From contig NZ_PGEN01000001.1 of NCBI RefSeq assembly GCF_002797435.1, positions 3,780,501 through 3,844,500 on the forward strand: a stretch of DNA of 64,000 nucleotides. The letters are read 5' to 3'. Source of the stretch: Sphingomonas koreensis. GTDB taxonomy: Bacteria; Pseudomonadota; Alphaproteobacteria; Sphingomonadales; Sphingomonadaceae. The notes under the pieces were generated by a model. It was not told where the DNA came from. It saw only the letters and a program-made list of their open reading frames with translations, and ran no database searches. Made by a program: the position numbers and the translations under genes. This document shows positions 9,081 through 17,217 of this stretch, piece after piece (position 1 is the first letter of the stretch; the number at the start of each line of letters is the position of its first letter).

Positions 9081-9180
9081 TTCGTCATTCCCGCGAAAGC
9101 GGGAATCCATCGATTGGGTGCTGAGGCTCTCTCGCGAAGCCAGCCAGAATGGATCCCCGCCTTCGCGGGGATGGCGGTGA
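9081..9180. repeat. Paired palindromic intergenic repeat (REP-like) in the mmsA upstream region
   Basis: Two hairpin-forming units face each other. The left unit, about 9085-9110, is TCATTCCCGCGAAAGCGGGAATCCAT. The right unit, about 9149-9176, is ATGGATCCCCGCCTTCGCGGGGATGG. Each forms a GC-rich stem (ATTCCCGC/GCGGGAAT and ATCCCCGC/GCGGGGAT), and the pair is an imperfect inverted repeat as a whole. Such units are common dispersed repeats in sphingomonads. A related pair lies at 17096-17213. This one sits between the LysR gene and mmsA and would be in the mmsA leader or promoter region. Confidence 0.75.
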
Positions 9181-9199
9181 AGAACTTGGAGAGGTTCAA

Positions 9200-10711
9200 A
9201 TGGCGACGGCGGTCCGTGAGATTTCGCACTTCATCGGCAATGCGGCGACGGCCGGGACCGGCACGCGTCGTTCCGACGTGTTCGATCCCAATACCGGTGC
9301 GGTACAGGCACAGGTGACGCTGGGCGCGCAGGCCGATCTCGACGCGGCGATGGCTAATGCTGTCAGGGCGCAGATCAGCTGGGCGGCGACCAACCCGCAG
9401 CGCCGCGCGCGCGTCATGTTCAACTTCAAGGCGCTTATCGAAAAGAACATGGAGGAGCTGGCGCATCTGCTCAGCTCCGAACATGGCAAGGTCATCGCCG
9501 ACGCCAAGGGCGATATCCAGCGCGGCCTCGAAGTGATCGAGTTCGTCTGCGGCATCCCGCATGTGCTCAAGGGCGAGTACACTCAGGGCGCCGGGCCAGG
9601 GATCGACGTCTATTCGATGCGCCAGCCTCTAGGCGTGGTCGCGGGCATCACCCCGTTCAACTTCCCGGCGATGATCCCGATGTGGATGTTCGGCGTCGCC
9701 ATCGCCTGCGGCAACGCCTTCATCTTGAAGCCCTCGGAGCGCGACCCGAGCGTCCCCGTTCGCCTCGCCGAGCTGATGCTTGAGGCCGGGCTACCCGAAG
9801 GCGTGTTGCAAGTCGTGCAGGGCGACAAGGAGATGGTCGACGCGATCCTCGACCATCCCGAGATCAAGGCGGTCAGCTTCGTCGGCTCGTCCGACATCGC
9901 GCACTATGTCTATCGCCGCGGCGTTGCAGCCGGAAAGCGCGTCCAGGCGATGGGCGGTGCCAAGAACCATGGCATCGTCATGCCCGACGCCGATCTCGAT
10001 CAGGTCGTCAACGACCTCGCCGGCGCCGCCTTCGGCTCGGCGGGCGAGCGCTGCATGGCGCTTCCGGTGGTCGTGCCGGTCGGCGACAAGACCGCCGATG
10101 CGCTGCGCGCCAAGCTGCTGCCCGCGATCGAGGCGCTGCGCGTCGGCGTCTCGACCGATGCCGGGGCGCATTACGGCCCGGTCGTGACTGCCGCGCACAA
10201 GGCGAAGATCGAAAGCTACATCCAGATGGGCGTCGACGAGGGCGCGGAGCTGGTCGTCGATGGCCGCGGCTTCACCCTTCAGGGGCATGAGCAGGGCTTC
10301 TTCGTCGGTCCGACCTTGTTCGATCGAGTCACTCCGCAGATGCAGAGCTATCAGGAAGAGATTTTCGGCCCGGTGCTCCAGATCGTCCGTGCCCCCGATT
10401 TCGAGACCGCGCTGCGCCTGCCGAGCGAGCACCAATATGGCAACGGCGTCGCAATCTTCACCCGCAACGGCCATGCCGCGCGCGAGTTCGCGGCGCGCGT
10501 CAATGTCGGCATGGTCGGCATCAACGTGCCGATCCCGGTGCCGGTCGCCTATCACACCTTTGGCGGCTGGAAGCGCTCGGCCTTCGGCGACACCAACCAG
10601 CACGGCATGGAAGGGATCAAGTTCTTCACCAAGGTGAAGACGGTCACTCAGCGCTGGCCGGACGGTTCGCCGGACGGCGGCAACGCGTTCGTCATCCCGA
10701 CAATGGGGTGA
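9200..10711 (+). CDS. mmsA: Methylmalonate-semialdehyde dehydrogenase (CoA-acylating)
   Basis: A 503-residue aldehyde dehydrogenase. It converts methylmalonate semialdehyde to propionyl-CoA (and malonate semialdehyde to acetyl-CoA) with NAD and CoA, the last valine-specific step. Visible are AGITPFNFPAMIPMWMFG, the ILKPSERDPSVP nucleotide-binding stretch, VSFVGSSDIAHYV, the catalytic cysteine C285 in GSAGERCMALPV, and NQHGMEGIKFFTK near the end, all typical of MmsA rather than generic aldehyde dehydrogenases. The ATG at 9200 follows GGAGAGG; an in-frame extension upstream would translate the palindromic repeat. The downstream valine genes start at 12450. Confidence 0.95.
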   Translation: MATAVREISHFIGNAATAGTGTRRSDVFDPNTGAVQAQVTLGAQADLDAAMANAVRAQISWAATNPQRRARVMFNFKALIEKNMEELAHLLSSEHGKVIADAKGDIQRGLEVIEFVCGIPHVLKGEYTQGAGPGIDVYSMRQPLGVVAGITPFNFPAMIPMWMFGVAIACGNAFILKPSERDPSVPVRLAELMLEAGLPEGVLQVVQGDKEMVDAILDHPEIKAVSFVGSSDIAHYVYRRGVAAGKRVQAMGGAKNHGIVMPDADLDQVVNDLAGAAFGSAGERCMALPVVVPVGDKTADALRAKLLPAIEALRVGVSTDAGAHYGPVVTAAHKAKIESYIQMGVDEGAELVVDGRGFTLQGHEQGFFVGPTLFDRVTPQMQSYQEEIFGPVLQIVRAPDFETALRLPSEHQYGNGVAIFTRNGHAAREFAARVNVGMVGINVPIPVPVAYHTFGGWKRSAFGDTNQHGMEGIKFFTKVKTVTQRWPDGSPDGGNAFVIPTMG

Positions 10712-10750
10712 ATCGTGGCGCGGGCATCTGGCGAACCTCTGGGGAAAGCT

Positions 10751-11161
10751 TCAGCTGGCCGGAATGCGCGTATTCTGGTCGTGAACCAGCCGCCATTCGC
10801 CGCCTTCCCGGCGGAAGGTGAGCGTGAGCCAGCTGCTGGTGTTGACCGGCTTTCCCTCGTCGGACGAGGAAAAGTAGGTGCGGTAGGTGGCGATCGCGAT
10901 GTCCTTGCCCTCGATCAGCGACTGGCGTTCGAAGCGCATCGACCAGCTCTTGTCCGCAAAGAATTCGCGGTGGAAGGCAAGGAATTCGGCCCGCGTGGTC
11001 ATGCGCTTGCCATTGGGAAGGATCAGCTCGAGCCGGTCGCCCCTGGTGATCGTCGCCTCGATCTCCGTAAAGTCGCGCTTTGGGATGGCGGCGACGTGTC
11101 GTTCGAGCGTCGCGGTAAAGCTTGCCTGGGCGGCGGCGGCGATCATCAGCGTGGTGAGCAT
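10751..11161 (-). CDS. Secreted NTF2-like (SnoaL/DUF4440-type) protein
   Basis: A 136-residue protein with a short hydrophobic N-terminus (residues 1-12, ending AAQA) that looks like a signal peptide. The rest has the alpha+beta pattern of the NTF2-like superfamily: an N-terminal helix, FLAFHREFFADKSW, then strands with alternating hydrophobics ending in FRREGGEWRLVHDQNT, which is typical of DUF4440/SnoaL-like proteins. These are small pocketed domains whose function cannot be predicted from sequence. It is divergent from the polysaccharide deacetylase gene 77 bases away. Confidence 0.75.
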   Translation of the reverse strand: MLTTLMIAAAAQASFTATLERHVAAIPKRDFTEIEATITRGDRLELILPNGKRMTTRAEFLAFHREFFADKSWSMRFERQSLIEGKDIAIATYRTYFSSSDEGKPVNTSSWLTLTFRREGGEWRLVHDQNTRIPAS

Positions 11162-11238
11162 CGGCGTCCTCTCGTTTCCGTCGCGACGATGCTAGGATCG
11201 CGAATCCCGACCGGCAATCCGCAGATGAGGCAAGGCGC

Positions 11239-12165
11239 ATGAAATGGATCGCGGCATTTTGCGGATTTCTGCTGACGCTCGCTCCCGCCGCCGCGCAGAA
11301 ACGGATCGCGATCAGCTTCGATGATACCCCGCGCCATGCGGGCGGTTTCATGCCCCCCGATGCGCGGGCGAAGATGCTGGTCCAGTCGCTGCGCAAGGCC
11401 AGGGTCAAGCAGGCCGCCTTCTTCGTCACCGTCGGCAATCTGGAAAAGGCGGGCTTTGGCAATGGCGCCGCGAACATCGCAGCCTATGTCGCCGCCGGCC
11501 ATGTCATCGCCAACCACAGCTTCGCGCATCAACGGCTGAGCGGGATGACGGCTGAGGCGTATCTTGCCGATATCGACCGCGCCGGGACTTGGCTCAAGGA
11601 TCGCCCCGGTTACCGCCCCTGGTTCCGCTTCCCGTTTCTCGACGAAGGCGGCAAGGACAAGGCCAAGCGCGACGTCGTGCGTGCGGGGCTCAAGGCGCGC
11701 GGCCTGTCCAACGGCTATGTCACCGCCGAATCGGTCGATTGGTTCATCGACGATCAGGCGATGGCGGCTAAAAAGGCCGGGAAGCGCGTCGATCTGGATG
11801 CGCTGCGCGACCTCTATGTCGAAAGCCATGTTGAGGCCGCCGAATTCTATGACGGGCTGATGGTGAAGGCCGTCGGCCGTCAGCCCGTCCAGATGCTGCT
11901 GCTGCACGAGAACGACGTTGCGGCGATGTTCTTGGACGAGTTGGTCGCGGCGCTGCGGGCGAAGGGGTGGGAGATCGTCACCGCCGACGCCGCCTATGCC
12001 GATCCGCTCGGCGCGCTGGTTCCCGACGCTCCCATCGCTCAGGGCACGCTGACCGAGGCGTTGGCCTGGCAGAAAGGTCTGCCCGCGCCGCGCTGGTACG
12101 CGCGCAACGATCCCGATCTCATGGGCCCGCTCTTCCGCCGCCGCGTGCTGGGCGAGGCGGAATGA
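11239..12165 (+). CDS. Secreted polysaccharide deacetylase family protein
   Basis: A 308-residue protein with a signal peptide (residues 1-19, ending PAAAQ) and a NodB-homology domain. Visible are motif 1 ISFDDTP (metal-binding Asp pair), motif 2 ANHSFAHQRL (the HxxxH metal histidines) and PWFRFPFLDEGG (motif 3). It would remove acetyl groups from a glycan in the periplasm, with peptidoglycan or exopolysaccharide as the likely substrate. Motifs 1-3 are intact. It is followed convergently by a small lipoprotein gene. Confidence 0.88.
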   Translation: MKWIAAFCGFLLTLAPAAAQKRIAISFDDTPRHAGGFMPPDARAKMLVQSLRKARVKQAAFFVTVGNLEKAGFGNGAANIAAYVAAGHVIANHSFAHQRLSGMTAEAYLADIDRAGTWLKDRPGYRPWFRFPFLDEGGKDKAKRDVVRAGLKARGLSNGYVTAESVDWFIDDQAMAAKKAGKRVDLDALRDLYVESHVEAAEFYDGLMVKAVGRQPVQMLLLHENDVAAMFLDELVAALRAKGWEIVTADAAYADPLGALVPDAPIAQGTLTEALAWQKGLPAPRWYARNDPDLMGPLFRRRVLGEAE

Positions 12166-12173
12166 GCGTCGCG

Positions 12174-12371
12174 CTACATCGGCTCCTGACGGCCTTCGAT
12201 CACGTCCTCGACCGCGCGTTGCTGCTGCGATCCGTGGCGGGGCGCCTGATCGCGGACATGACATCCTTCCTGTTTCTGGCAGATGCTGACGGCAAGGCTG
12301 TTGAGCGTCTCGGGCGTGGCGCAGGCGCCGGTAGCAAGCAGCGGCGCGACGAGCAAAAGACGAAGCTTCAT
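12174..12371 (-). CDS. Small lipoprotein, hypothetical
   Basis: A 65-residue protein. The N-terminus MKLRLLLVAPLLATGACATP has a lipobox (ATGAC, lipidated Cys at position 17), so it should be a membrane-anchored lipoprotein of about 49 mature residues. The ATG at 12371 is preceded by a strong GGGGAGG ribosome site. The mature part contains two Cys (CQKQEGC) and is otherwise polar. No family is recognised. It lies in the short gap between the deacetylase and the acyl-CoA dehydrogenase. Confidence 0.6.
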   Translation of the reverse strand: MKLRLLLVAPLLATGACATPETLNSLAVSICQKQEGCHVRDQAPRHGSQQQRAVEDVIEGRQEPM

Positions 12372-12449
12372 GCGGTGAACCTCCCCGATCTGTGCGGCAT
12401 CGGATCGCACGGACCTGGGCGGCGTTCAACCGGCGAATGAAAAGAGGGG

Positions 12450-13595
12450 ATGATGGAGCAGTTCGATCTCAACGAAGACCAGCGCGCGATCCAGGAGATG
12501 GCGCGCAAGTTCACCGCGGACGCGATCACCCCGCACGCCGCCGAGTGGGACGAGAAGCACATCTTCCCGCGTGAGACAGTGAAGGCCGCGGCCGAACTCG
12601 GCTTCGGCGCGATCTATGTCTCCGAGGAGAGCGGCGGGATCGGCCTCGGTCGGCTCGAATCGGCGCTGATCATGGAGGCGATGGCCTATGGCTGTCCCGC
12701 GACCAGCGCGTTCATCTCGATCCACAATATGGCGAGCTGGATGATCGACCGTTTCGGGTCGCAGGCGGTGAAGGACAAGTATCTGCCCCGGCTCGTCACC
12801 GCCGACTGGCTGGCGAGTTACTGCCTGACCGAGCCGTCCTCGGGCTCCGATGCTGCCGCGCTCAAGACCACGGCGAAGCGTGACGGGGATCACTTCATCG
12901 TCAACGGCTCGAAGCAATTCATCTCCGGTGCGGGCGAGAACGAGCTTTATGTCACCATGGTCCGCACCGGCGCCGACGGCCCCAAGGGCATTTCGTGCCT
13001 CGCGATCGAAAAGGACATGCCCGGCGTCAGCTTCGGCGCCAATGAGCGCAAGTTGGGTTGGCATGCGCAGCCAACACGCCAGGTGACGTTCGACAATGTC
13101 CGCGTGCCCGTAGAAAATCTCGTCGGCGGCGAGGGGGAGGGCTTCCGTATCGCCATGATGGGGCTCGACGGCGGGCGGCTCAACATCGGCGCCTGCTCGC
13201 TCGGCGGGGCGCAGCGCTGCCTCGACGAAGCGGTGCAGTACACCAAGGACCGCAAGCAGTTCGGCTCGGCGATCGCCGATTTCCAGAACACTCAGTTCAT
13301 GCTCGCCGACATGGCGACCGAGCTGGAGGCTGCGCGCGCGCTGCTTTACCTCGCCGCGGCCAAGGTGACTTCGAACGCGCCCGACAAGACCAAGTTCGCG
13401 GCGATGGCCAAGCGTTTCGCGACCGATACCGGATCGTCGGTGGTCGATCGCGCGCTTCAGCTCCATGGCGGCTATGGCTACCTCATGGACTATCCGATCG
13501 AACGCTTCTGGCGCGACCTGCGCGTCCATTCGATCCTCGAGGGCACCAATCAGGTGATGCGGATGATCGTCGGACGGGAGTTGACCCGCCAGTGA
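12450..13595 (+). CDS. Acyl-CoA dehydrogenase, probably isobutyryl-CoA dehydrogenase
   Basis: A 381-residue FAD enzyme of the acyl-CoA dehydrogenase family. The signature SYCLTEPSSGSDAAAL (flavin contact), the GEGFRIAMMGLDGGR block, KDRKQFGSAIADFQNTQF, and the C-terminal catalytic glutamate E364 in ILEGTNQVMR are visible. The neighbours point to valine breakdown: the next catabolic genes are 3-hydroxyisobutyryl-CoA hydrolase, enoyl-CoA hydratase and mmsB, so the substrate is most likely isobutyryl-CoA. Two consecutive ATGs (12450 and 12453) follow AGAGGGG; the second has the better spacing. Confidence 0.9.
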   Translation: MMEQFDLNEDQRAIQEMARKFTADAITPHAAEWDEKHIFPRETVKAAAELGFGAIYVSEESGGIGLGRLESALIMEAMAYGCPATSAFISIHNMASWMIDRFGSQAVKDKYLPRLVTADWLASYCLTEPSSGSDAAALKTTAKRDGDHFIVNGSKQFISGAGENELYVTMVRTGADGPKGISCLAIEKDMPGVSFGANERKLGWHAQPTRQVTFDNVRVPVENLVGGEGEGFRIAMMGLDGGRLNIGACSLGGAQRCLDEAVQYTKDRKQFGSAIADFQNTQFMLADMATELEAARALLYLAAAKVTSNAPDKTKFAAMAKRFATDTGSSVVDRALQLHGGYGYLMDYPIERFWRDLRVHSILEGTNQVMRMIVGRELTRQ

Positions 13596-13609
13596 TGGGA
13601 GACATGACC

Positions 13610-14038
13610 ATGAAGCGACACTGGATCGCGCCGCTGGCACTGGTGCTCGTCGCCGGCTGCAATGGTGCGGACAACGCCAACACCGTTGCCGAGAACGCGG
13701 TCGACAATAGCCCGGCGCTGATCGCGAACGATGCCGGGCTGGGCAATGCCGCGGACACGGCGTTCGTCTGGCCTGACACGCTGTATGTCGTGGGGGATGG
13801 CTATCCGAACGCGGGTGATCCGTGCCGCCGCATCGGCGAAAGCGTGGCGACGGTGGACTATCTCGACGACAGCGCCACCTTGGTCGGCTGCCCCGGTGAT
13901 GCGCGTTCCGTGGCGGCACAGGCGCTGGCCGGAAGCGGCAAGGTGGTCGGCACCCATGAAGGCGTGACGCTGATCAGCGTGCCCTCGCGTGACGCCAATC
14001 CGGGTCTCGGCAACATGACCGGGGCGAAATCCGAATGA
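13610..14038 (+). CDS. Lipoprotein of unknown function inside the valine operon
   Basis: A 142-residue protein starting MKRHWIAPLALVLVAGCNG, with a clear lipobox (LVAGC, Cys at 17). The mature part is acidic and Asn/Ala-rich, with a CRRIGESVATVDYLDDSATLVGC segment whose two Cys could form a disulfide. No family is recognised. In-frame ATGs at 13595 and 13604 are possible alternatives; 13610 is best spaced from GGGAG and gives a proper signal sequence. Its stop overlaps the ATG of the next gene (ATGA), so it is translated as part of the valine operon despite being exported. Confidence 0.7.
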   Translation: MKRHWIAPLALVLVAGCNGADNANTVAENAVDNSPALIANDAGLGNAADTAFVWPDTLYVVGDGYPNAGDPCRRIGESVATVDYLDDSATLVGCPGDARSVAAQALAGSGKVVGTHEGVTLISVPSRDANPGLGNMTGAKSE

Positions 14039-15072
14039 GCGATGTCCTGATTTCGGTCGAAGGCCAGGTCGGTCGCATCCGGCTCAACCGGCCCAAGGCA
14101 ATCCATGCACTCAACACCGGTATGTGCGCCGCAATCCTGGATGCGCTGATTTCATGGCGCGACGATACCGCGGTCGAGGTGGTGATGATCGATCACGCCG
14201 AGGGCCGGGGTTTCTGCGCCGGCGGCGATATCCGCATGATCGCTGAGAGTGGCGCGGGCGACGGCAGCGCGGCGCGCGACTTCTTCCGGGTCGAATACCG
14301 GATGAATCATGCGCTGTTCACCTATGCCAAGCCGGTCGTCGCCTTCATGGACGGCATCACGATGGGCGGCGGTGTCGGGATTTCGCAGCCGGCCAAGTAT
14401 CGGGTGGCAACCGAGAATACCAAGCTGGCGATGCCGGAGACCGGGATCGGCCTGTTCCCCGATGTCGGCGGCGGCTGGTATCTCTCGCGGCTTGCGGGGC
14501 GCACCGGCCAGTATCTCGCACTGACCGGGCACCGCCTCGACGGCGCCGAGTGCCTCGCGCTGGGGTTGGCGAGCCACTACCTCCATTCCGAAGCGCTGGA
14601 AGATGCCAAGGCGCGGATCATCGCTGATCCTCAGGCGATCGATGCGGTGCTGGACGCGCTGTCCTCGCCCGCGCCCGATGCCCGTATCCTTGCCCATCGC
14701 GGCGCGATCGACCGTCTCTTCGCATCGGACAGGCTTGAAGACGTGCTCGCCGCGCTCGAAGCGGATGGCGGCGAATGGGCGGCGCAGCAGCTCGCGACGC
14801 TGCGCACCAAGTCGCCGCAGACGATGAAGGTCAGCCTCAAGCTGCTGCTCGACGGCAAGACCATGCCGACCTTCGAGGACGAAATGCGGCAGGAGTTCGC
14901 AGTCGGCAGCCATGTCGTGCAGCGCCACGATTTCATCGAGGGCGTCCGCGCGCTGATCATCGACAAGGACAATGCGCCGAAATGGAATCCGGCGAATGTC
15001 GAGGAGGTGAGCGATCATCTGATCGACCAGATTTTTGCCCCTTTGTCCGCGGATCAACAATGGGAGCCCTGA
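14035..15072 (+). CDS. 3-hydroxyisobutyryl-CoA hydrolase (enoyl-CoA hydratase/isomerase fold)
   Basis: A 345-residue crotonase-fold protein. It is longer than enoyl-CoA hydratases (about 260), as is typical of 3-hydroxyisobutyryl-CoA hydrolase, which releases CoA in the valine pathway. Visible are the oxyanion-hole segment GRGFCAGGDIRMIAE, MDGITMGGGVGIS, and the HIBCH-type MPETGIGLFPDVGGGWYLSRL region with the conserved acidic residue. The ATG overlaps the upstream lipoprotein stop, and the stop overlaps the next ATG (TGATG). Confidence 0.9.
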   Translation: MSDVLISVEGQVGRIRLNRPKAIHALNTGMCAAILDALISWRDDTAVEVVMIDHAEGRGFCAGGDIRMIAESGAGDGSAARDFFRVEYRMNHALFTYAKPVVAFMDGITMGGGVGISQPAKYRVATENTKLAMPETGIGLFPDVGGGWYLSRLAGRTGQYLALTGHRLDGAECLALGLASHYLHSEALEDAKARIIADPQAIDAVLDALSSPAPDARILAHRGAIDRLFASDRLEDVLAALEADGGEWAAQQLATLRTKSPQTMKVSLKLLLDGKTMPTFEDEMRQEFAVGSHVVQRHDFIEGVRALIIDKDNAPKWNPANVEEVSDHLIDQIFAPLSADQQWEP

Positions 15073-15428
15073 TGCGCTACGAGACCCCGGCCGATTTCTA
15101 TCACATGGTCAAACGCGCCTGGAGCGCGGAAACGATCCCCGACGCTTTCGATCCGCTCAACCCGTGCCGAAACCAGTGCGCGGTCACGGCGCTCGCCACT
15201 CAGCATCTGTTTGGCGGGGAGATCTTCAAGACCGCGACCAAGGGCGGCACCCATTTCTACAACCGGATCGACGGACGCTATTGGGACCTCGCAGCCGACC
15301 AGTTCGACGAGCCGATCCCCTACGACAACAGCCCCAGTTCGACCGAGGAAGCGCATGAGCACGCGACTCCCGCGCAGCTCGCCGCTCTCCTCGCCAATGT
15401 CGAGCGCCTGCATCAGGAGTCCAAATGA
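15072..15428 (+). CDS. YunG-like small protein
   Basis: A 118-residue protein. It resembles the Bacillus YunG family: [55 protein letters not shown]. The conserved Cys36 (QCAVTAL), His61 (THFYN) and Asp72 (YWDL) are arranged as in a papain/NlpC-like Cys-His-Asp set, but no activity is established that I know of. The ATG overlaps the hydrolase stop, and the stop overlaps the next start, so it is embedded in the valine operon with zero spacing on both sides. A role in that pathway is not obvious. Confidence 0.75.
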   Translation: MRYETPADFYHMVKRAWSAETIPDAFDPLNPCRNQCAVTALATQHLFGGEIFKTATKGGTHFYNRIDGRYWDLAADQFDEPIPYDNSPSSTEEAHEHATPAQLAALLANVERLHQESK

Positions 15429-16198
15429 ACTACGAAACCATCCTCGTCGAACAGCACGGGGCCGTCACGCTGGTGACGCTGAACCGGCCGCAGGCACTGA
15501 ACGCGCTCAACAGCCAGGTCCTGACCGAGCTGCTCGATGCCTTCGCGAAGTTCGATGCCGATCCGTCACAGGGCTGCGCGGTGCTGACCGGCAGCGAGAA
15601 GGCGTTCGCCGCTGGTGCCGACATCAAGGAGATGCAGGCACAGGGCTTCGCCGACATGTACGGCCATAACTTTTTCGCTGGCTGGGACCAGTTCACGCGC
15701 ACACGCAAGCCGATCATCGCAGCCGTCTCGGGTTTCGCACTCGGCGGCGGGTGCGAGCTGGCGATGATGTGCGACTTCATCCTAGCCGCCGACACCGCGA
15801 AATTCGGCCAGCCCGAGATCAAGCTGGCGGTCGCGCCCGGCATGGGCGGCTCGCAGCGCCTGACCCGCGCGGTAGGCAAGGCCAAGGCGATGGAGATGTG
15901 CCTCACCGGCCGCATGATGGGCGCGGAGGAAGCCGAACGCGCCGGTCTCGTCAGCCGTATCGTGCCCGCCGCCGACCTGCTCGACGATGCGCTCAAGACC
16001 GCCGCGGCGATCGCGGGCATGGCGCCGCTGTCGGTGCTGGCGAACAAGGAAATGGTCAACGCCGCGTTCGAGACGACGCTGGCGCAGGGCGTGCAGTTCG
16101 AACGGCGGCTGTTCCACGGTCTGTTCGGTACTGCCGACCAGAAGGAGGGCATGGCTGCGTTCGTCGAGAAGCGTCCCGGCAACTGGACGGGGAAGTAA
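15425..16198 (+). CDS. Enoyl-CoA hydratase
   Basis: A 257-residue crotonase-fold enzyme. It hydrates 2-enoyl-CoA to 3-hydroxyacyl-CoA; here methacrylyl-CoA is the likely substrate. Visible are [13 protein letters not shown], the oxyanion-hole stretch [26 protein letters not shown] with the first catalytic Glu, and [22 protein letters not shown] with the second Glu. Length matches short-chain enoyl-CoA hydratase. The ATG overlaps the YunG-like stop (ATGA), and mmsB starts 2 bases after its stop. Confidence 0.93.
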   Translation: MNYETILVEQHGAVTLVTLNRPQALNALNSQVLTELLDAFAKFDADPSQGCAVLTGSEKAFAAGADIKEMQAQGFADMYGHNFFAGWDQFTRTRKPIIAAVSGFALGGGCELAMMCDFILAADTAKFGQPEIKLAVAPGMGGSQRLTRAVGKAKAMEMCLTGRMMGAEEAERAGLVSRIVPAADLLDDALKTAAAIAGMAPLSVLANKEMVNAAFETTLAQGVQFERRLFHGLFGTADQKEGMAAFVEKRPGNWTGK

Positions 16199-16199
16199 C

Positions 16200-17087
16200 A
16201 TGGCGCGGGTTGGTTTCATCGGGCTCGGCAACATGGGCGGCGGGATGGCCGCGAATCTGGCCAAGGCGGGACACGACGTTCGTGCCTTCGATCTCTCCGC
16301 CGACGCGCTGGAGCGCGCCAAGGCGGCGGGCTGCCTGCCGGTCGAGAGCGCTGCTGCCGCTGCCGAGGGTGCCGAGGCGGTCATCACCATGCTGCCCGCG
16401 GGCAAGCATGTCGAACAGGTCTATGAGGACAGCGTGTTCGGTGCGGCGGACACCGGCGCGATCCTGATCGACTGTTCGACGATCGATGTCGCCACCGCGC
16501 GACGCGTCGCCGATGCGGCGCAGGCCAAGGGCCTCGCGGCAGTCGATGCGCCGGTCTCGGGCGGGATCGCGGCTGCGGCGGGCGGCACGCTGACCTTCAT
16601 GGTCGGTGGCGACGCCGCGGCGTTCGAGCGGGCGGAGGTTTTCCTGGCGGCGATGGGCAAGGCGGTGATCCATGCCGGCGGCAACGGCGCGGGGCAGGCG
16701 TCGAAGATCTGCAACAACATGCTGCTCGGCGCGACCATGGTCGCAACCTGCGAGGCGCTGCTGCTCGCGCAGAAGCTGGGGCTCGATCCGCAGACGTTCT
16801 ACGATATCGCCTCGGTCTCGTCGGGGGCGTGCTGGTCGCTCAACACCTATGCCCCGCTGCCGGGCATGGGTCCGCAGACTCCAGCCGACAACGGCTATCA
16901 GGGCGGGTTCGCCGCGGGGCTGATGCTCAAGGATCTGAAGCTTGCGATGGAGGCGGCGGAGAGCACGCACAGTGAGACGCCGATGGGCGCGCGCGCTGCT
17001 GAACTCTATACCAAGTTCGCCGATGCCGGGAATGCTGGCGTCGATTTCTCCGGCATCATCAAGATGCTGGGCGACGGGAAGGTGTAA
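16200..17087 (+). CDS. mmsB: 3-hydroxyisobutyrate dehydrogenase
   Basis: A 295-residue NAD-dependent beta-hydroxyacid dehydrogenase. It oxidises 3-hydroxyisobutyrate to methylmalonate semialdehyde, the substrate of MmsA. The Rossmann motif GFIGLGNMGGGMAANL (residues 5-20), the substrate-binding DAPVSGGIAAA, and the catalytic lysine in GAGQASKICNNM are visible. Start ATG at 16200 immediately follows the enoyl-CoA hydratase stop. It is the last gene of the valine operon; a palindromic repeat follows. Confidence 0.95.
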   Translation: MARVGFIGLGNMGGGMAANLAKAGHDVRAFDLSADALERAKAAGCLPVESAAAAAEGAEAVITMLPAGKHVEQVYEDSVFGAADTGAILIDCSTIDVATARRVADAAQAKGLAAVDAPVSGGIAAAAGGTLTFMVGGDAAAFERAEVFLAAMGKAVIHAGGNGAGQASKICNNMLLGATMVATCEALLLAQKLGLDPQTFYDIASVSSGACWSLNTYAPLPGMGPQTPADNGYQGGFAAGLMLKDLKLAMEAAESTHSETPMGARAAELYTKFADAGNAGVDFSGIIKMLGDGKV

Positions 17088-17095
17088 TCCCAACG

Positions 17096-17213
17096 GTCGT
17101 CATCCCGGCCTTGTGCCGGGATCAACCGCGCGGCGAGCGATGAAGTAGAGGCTCCATCGCATGCCGCGCGGCGATGTGGACCCCGGCGCAAGACCGGGAT
17201 GACGGATCAGGCG
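17096..17213. repeat. Paired palindromic intergenic repeat (REP-like) between mmsB and phoK
   Basis: The left unit (about 17099-17131) is CGTCATCCCGGCCTTGTGCC plus GGGATC, and the right unit (about 17175-17205) contains GACCCCGGCGCAAGACCGGG plus ATGACG. The outer ends CGTCATCCCGG / CCGGGATGACG are exact inverted copies, and each unit also forms its own hairpin. It lies between convergent genes and could act as a two-way terminator. It is related in layout to the element at 9081-9180. Confidence 0.75.
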
Positions 17214-17217
17214 GGAG

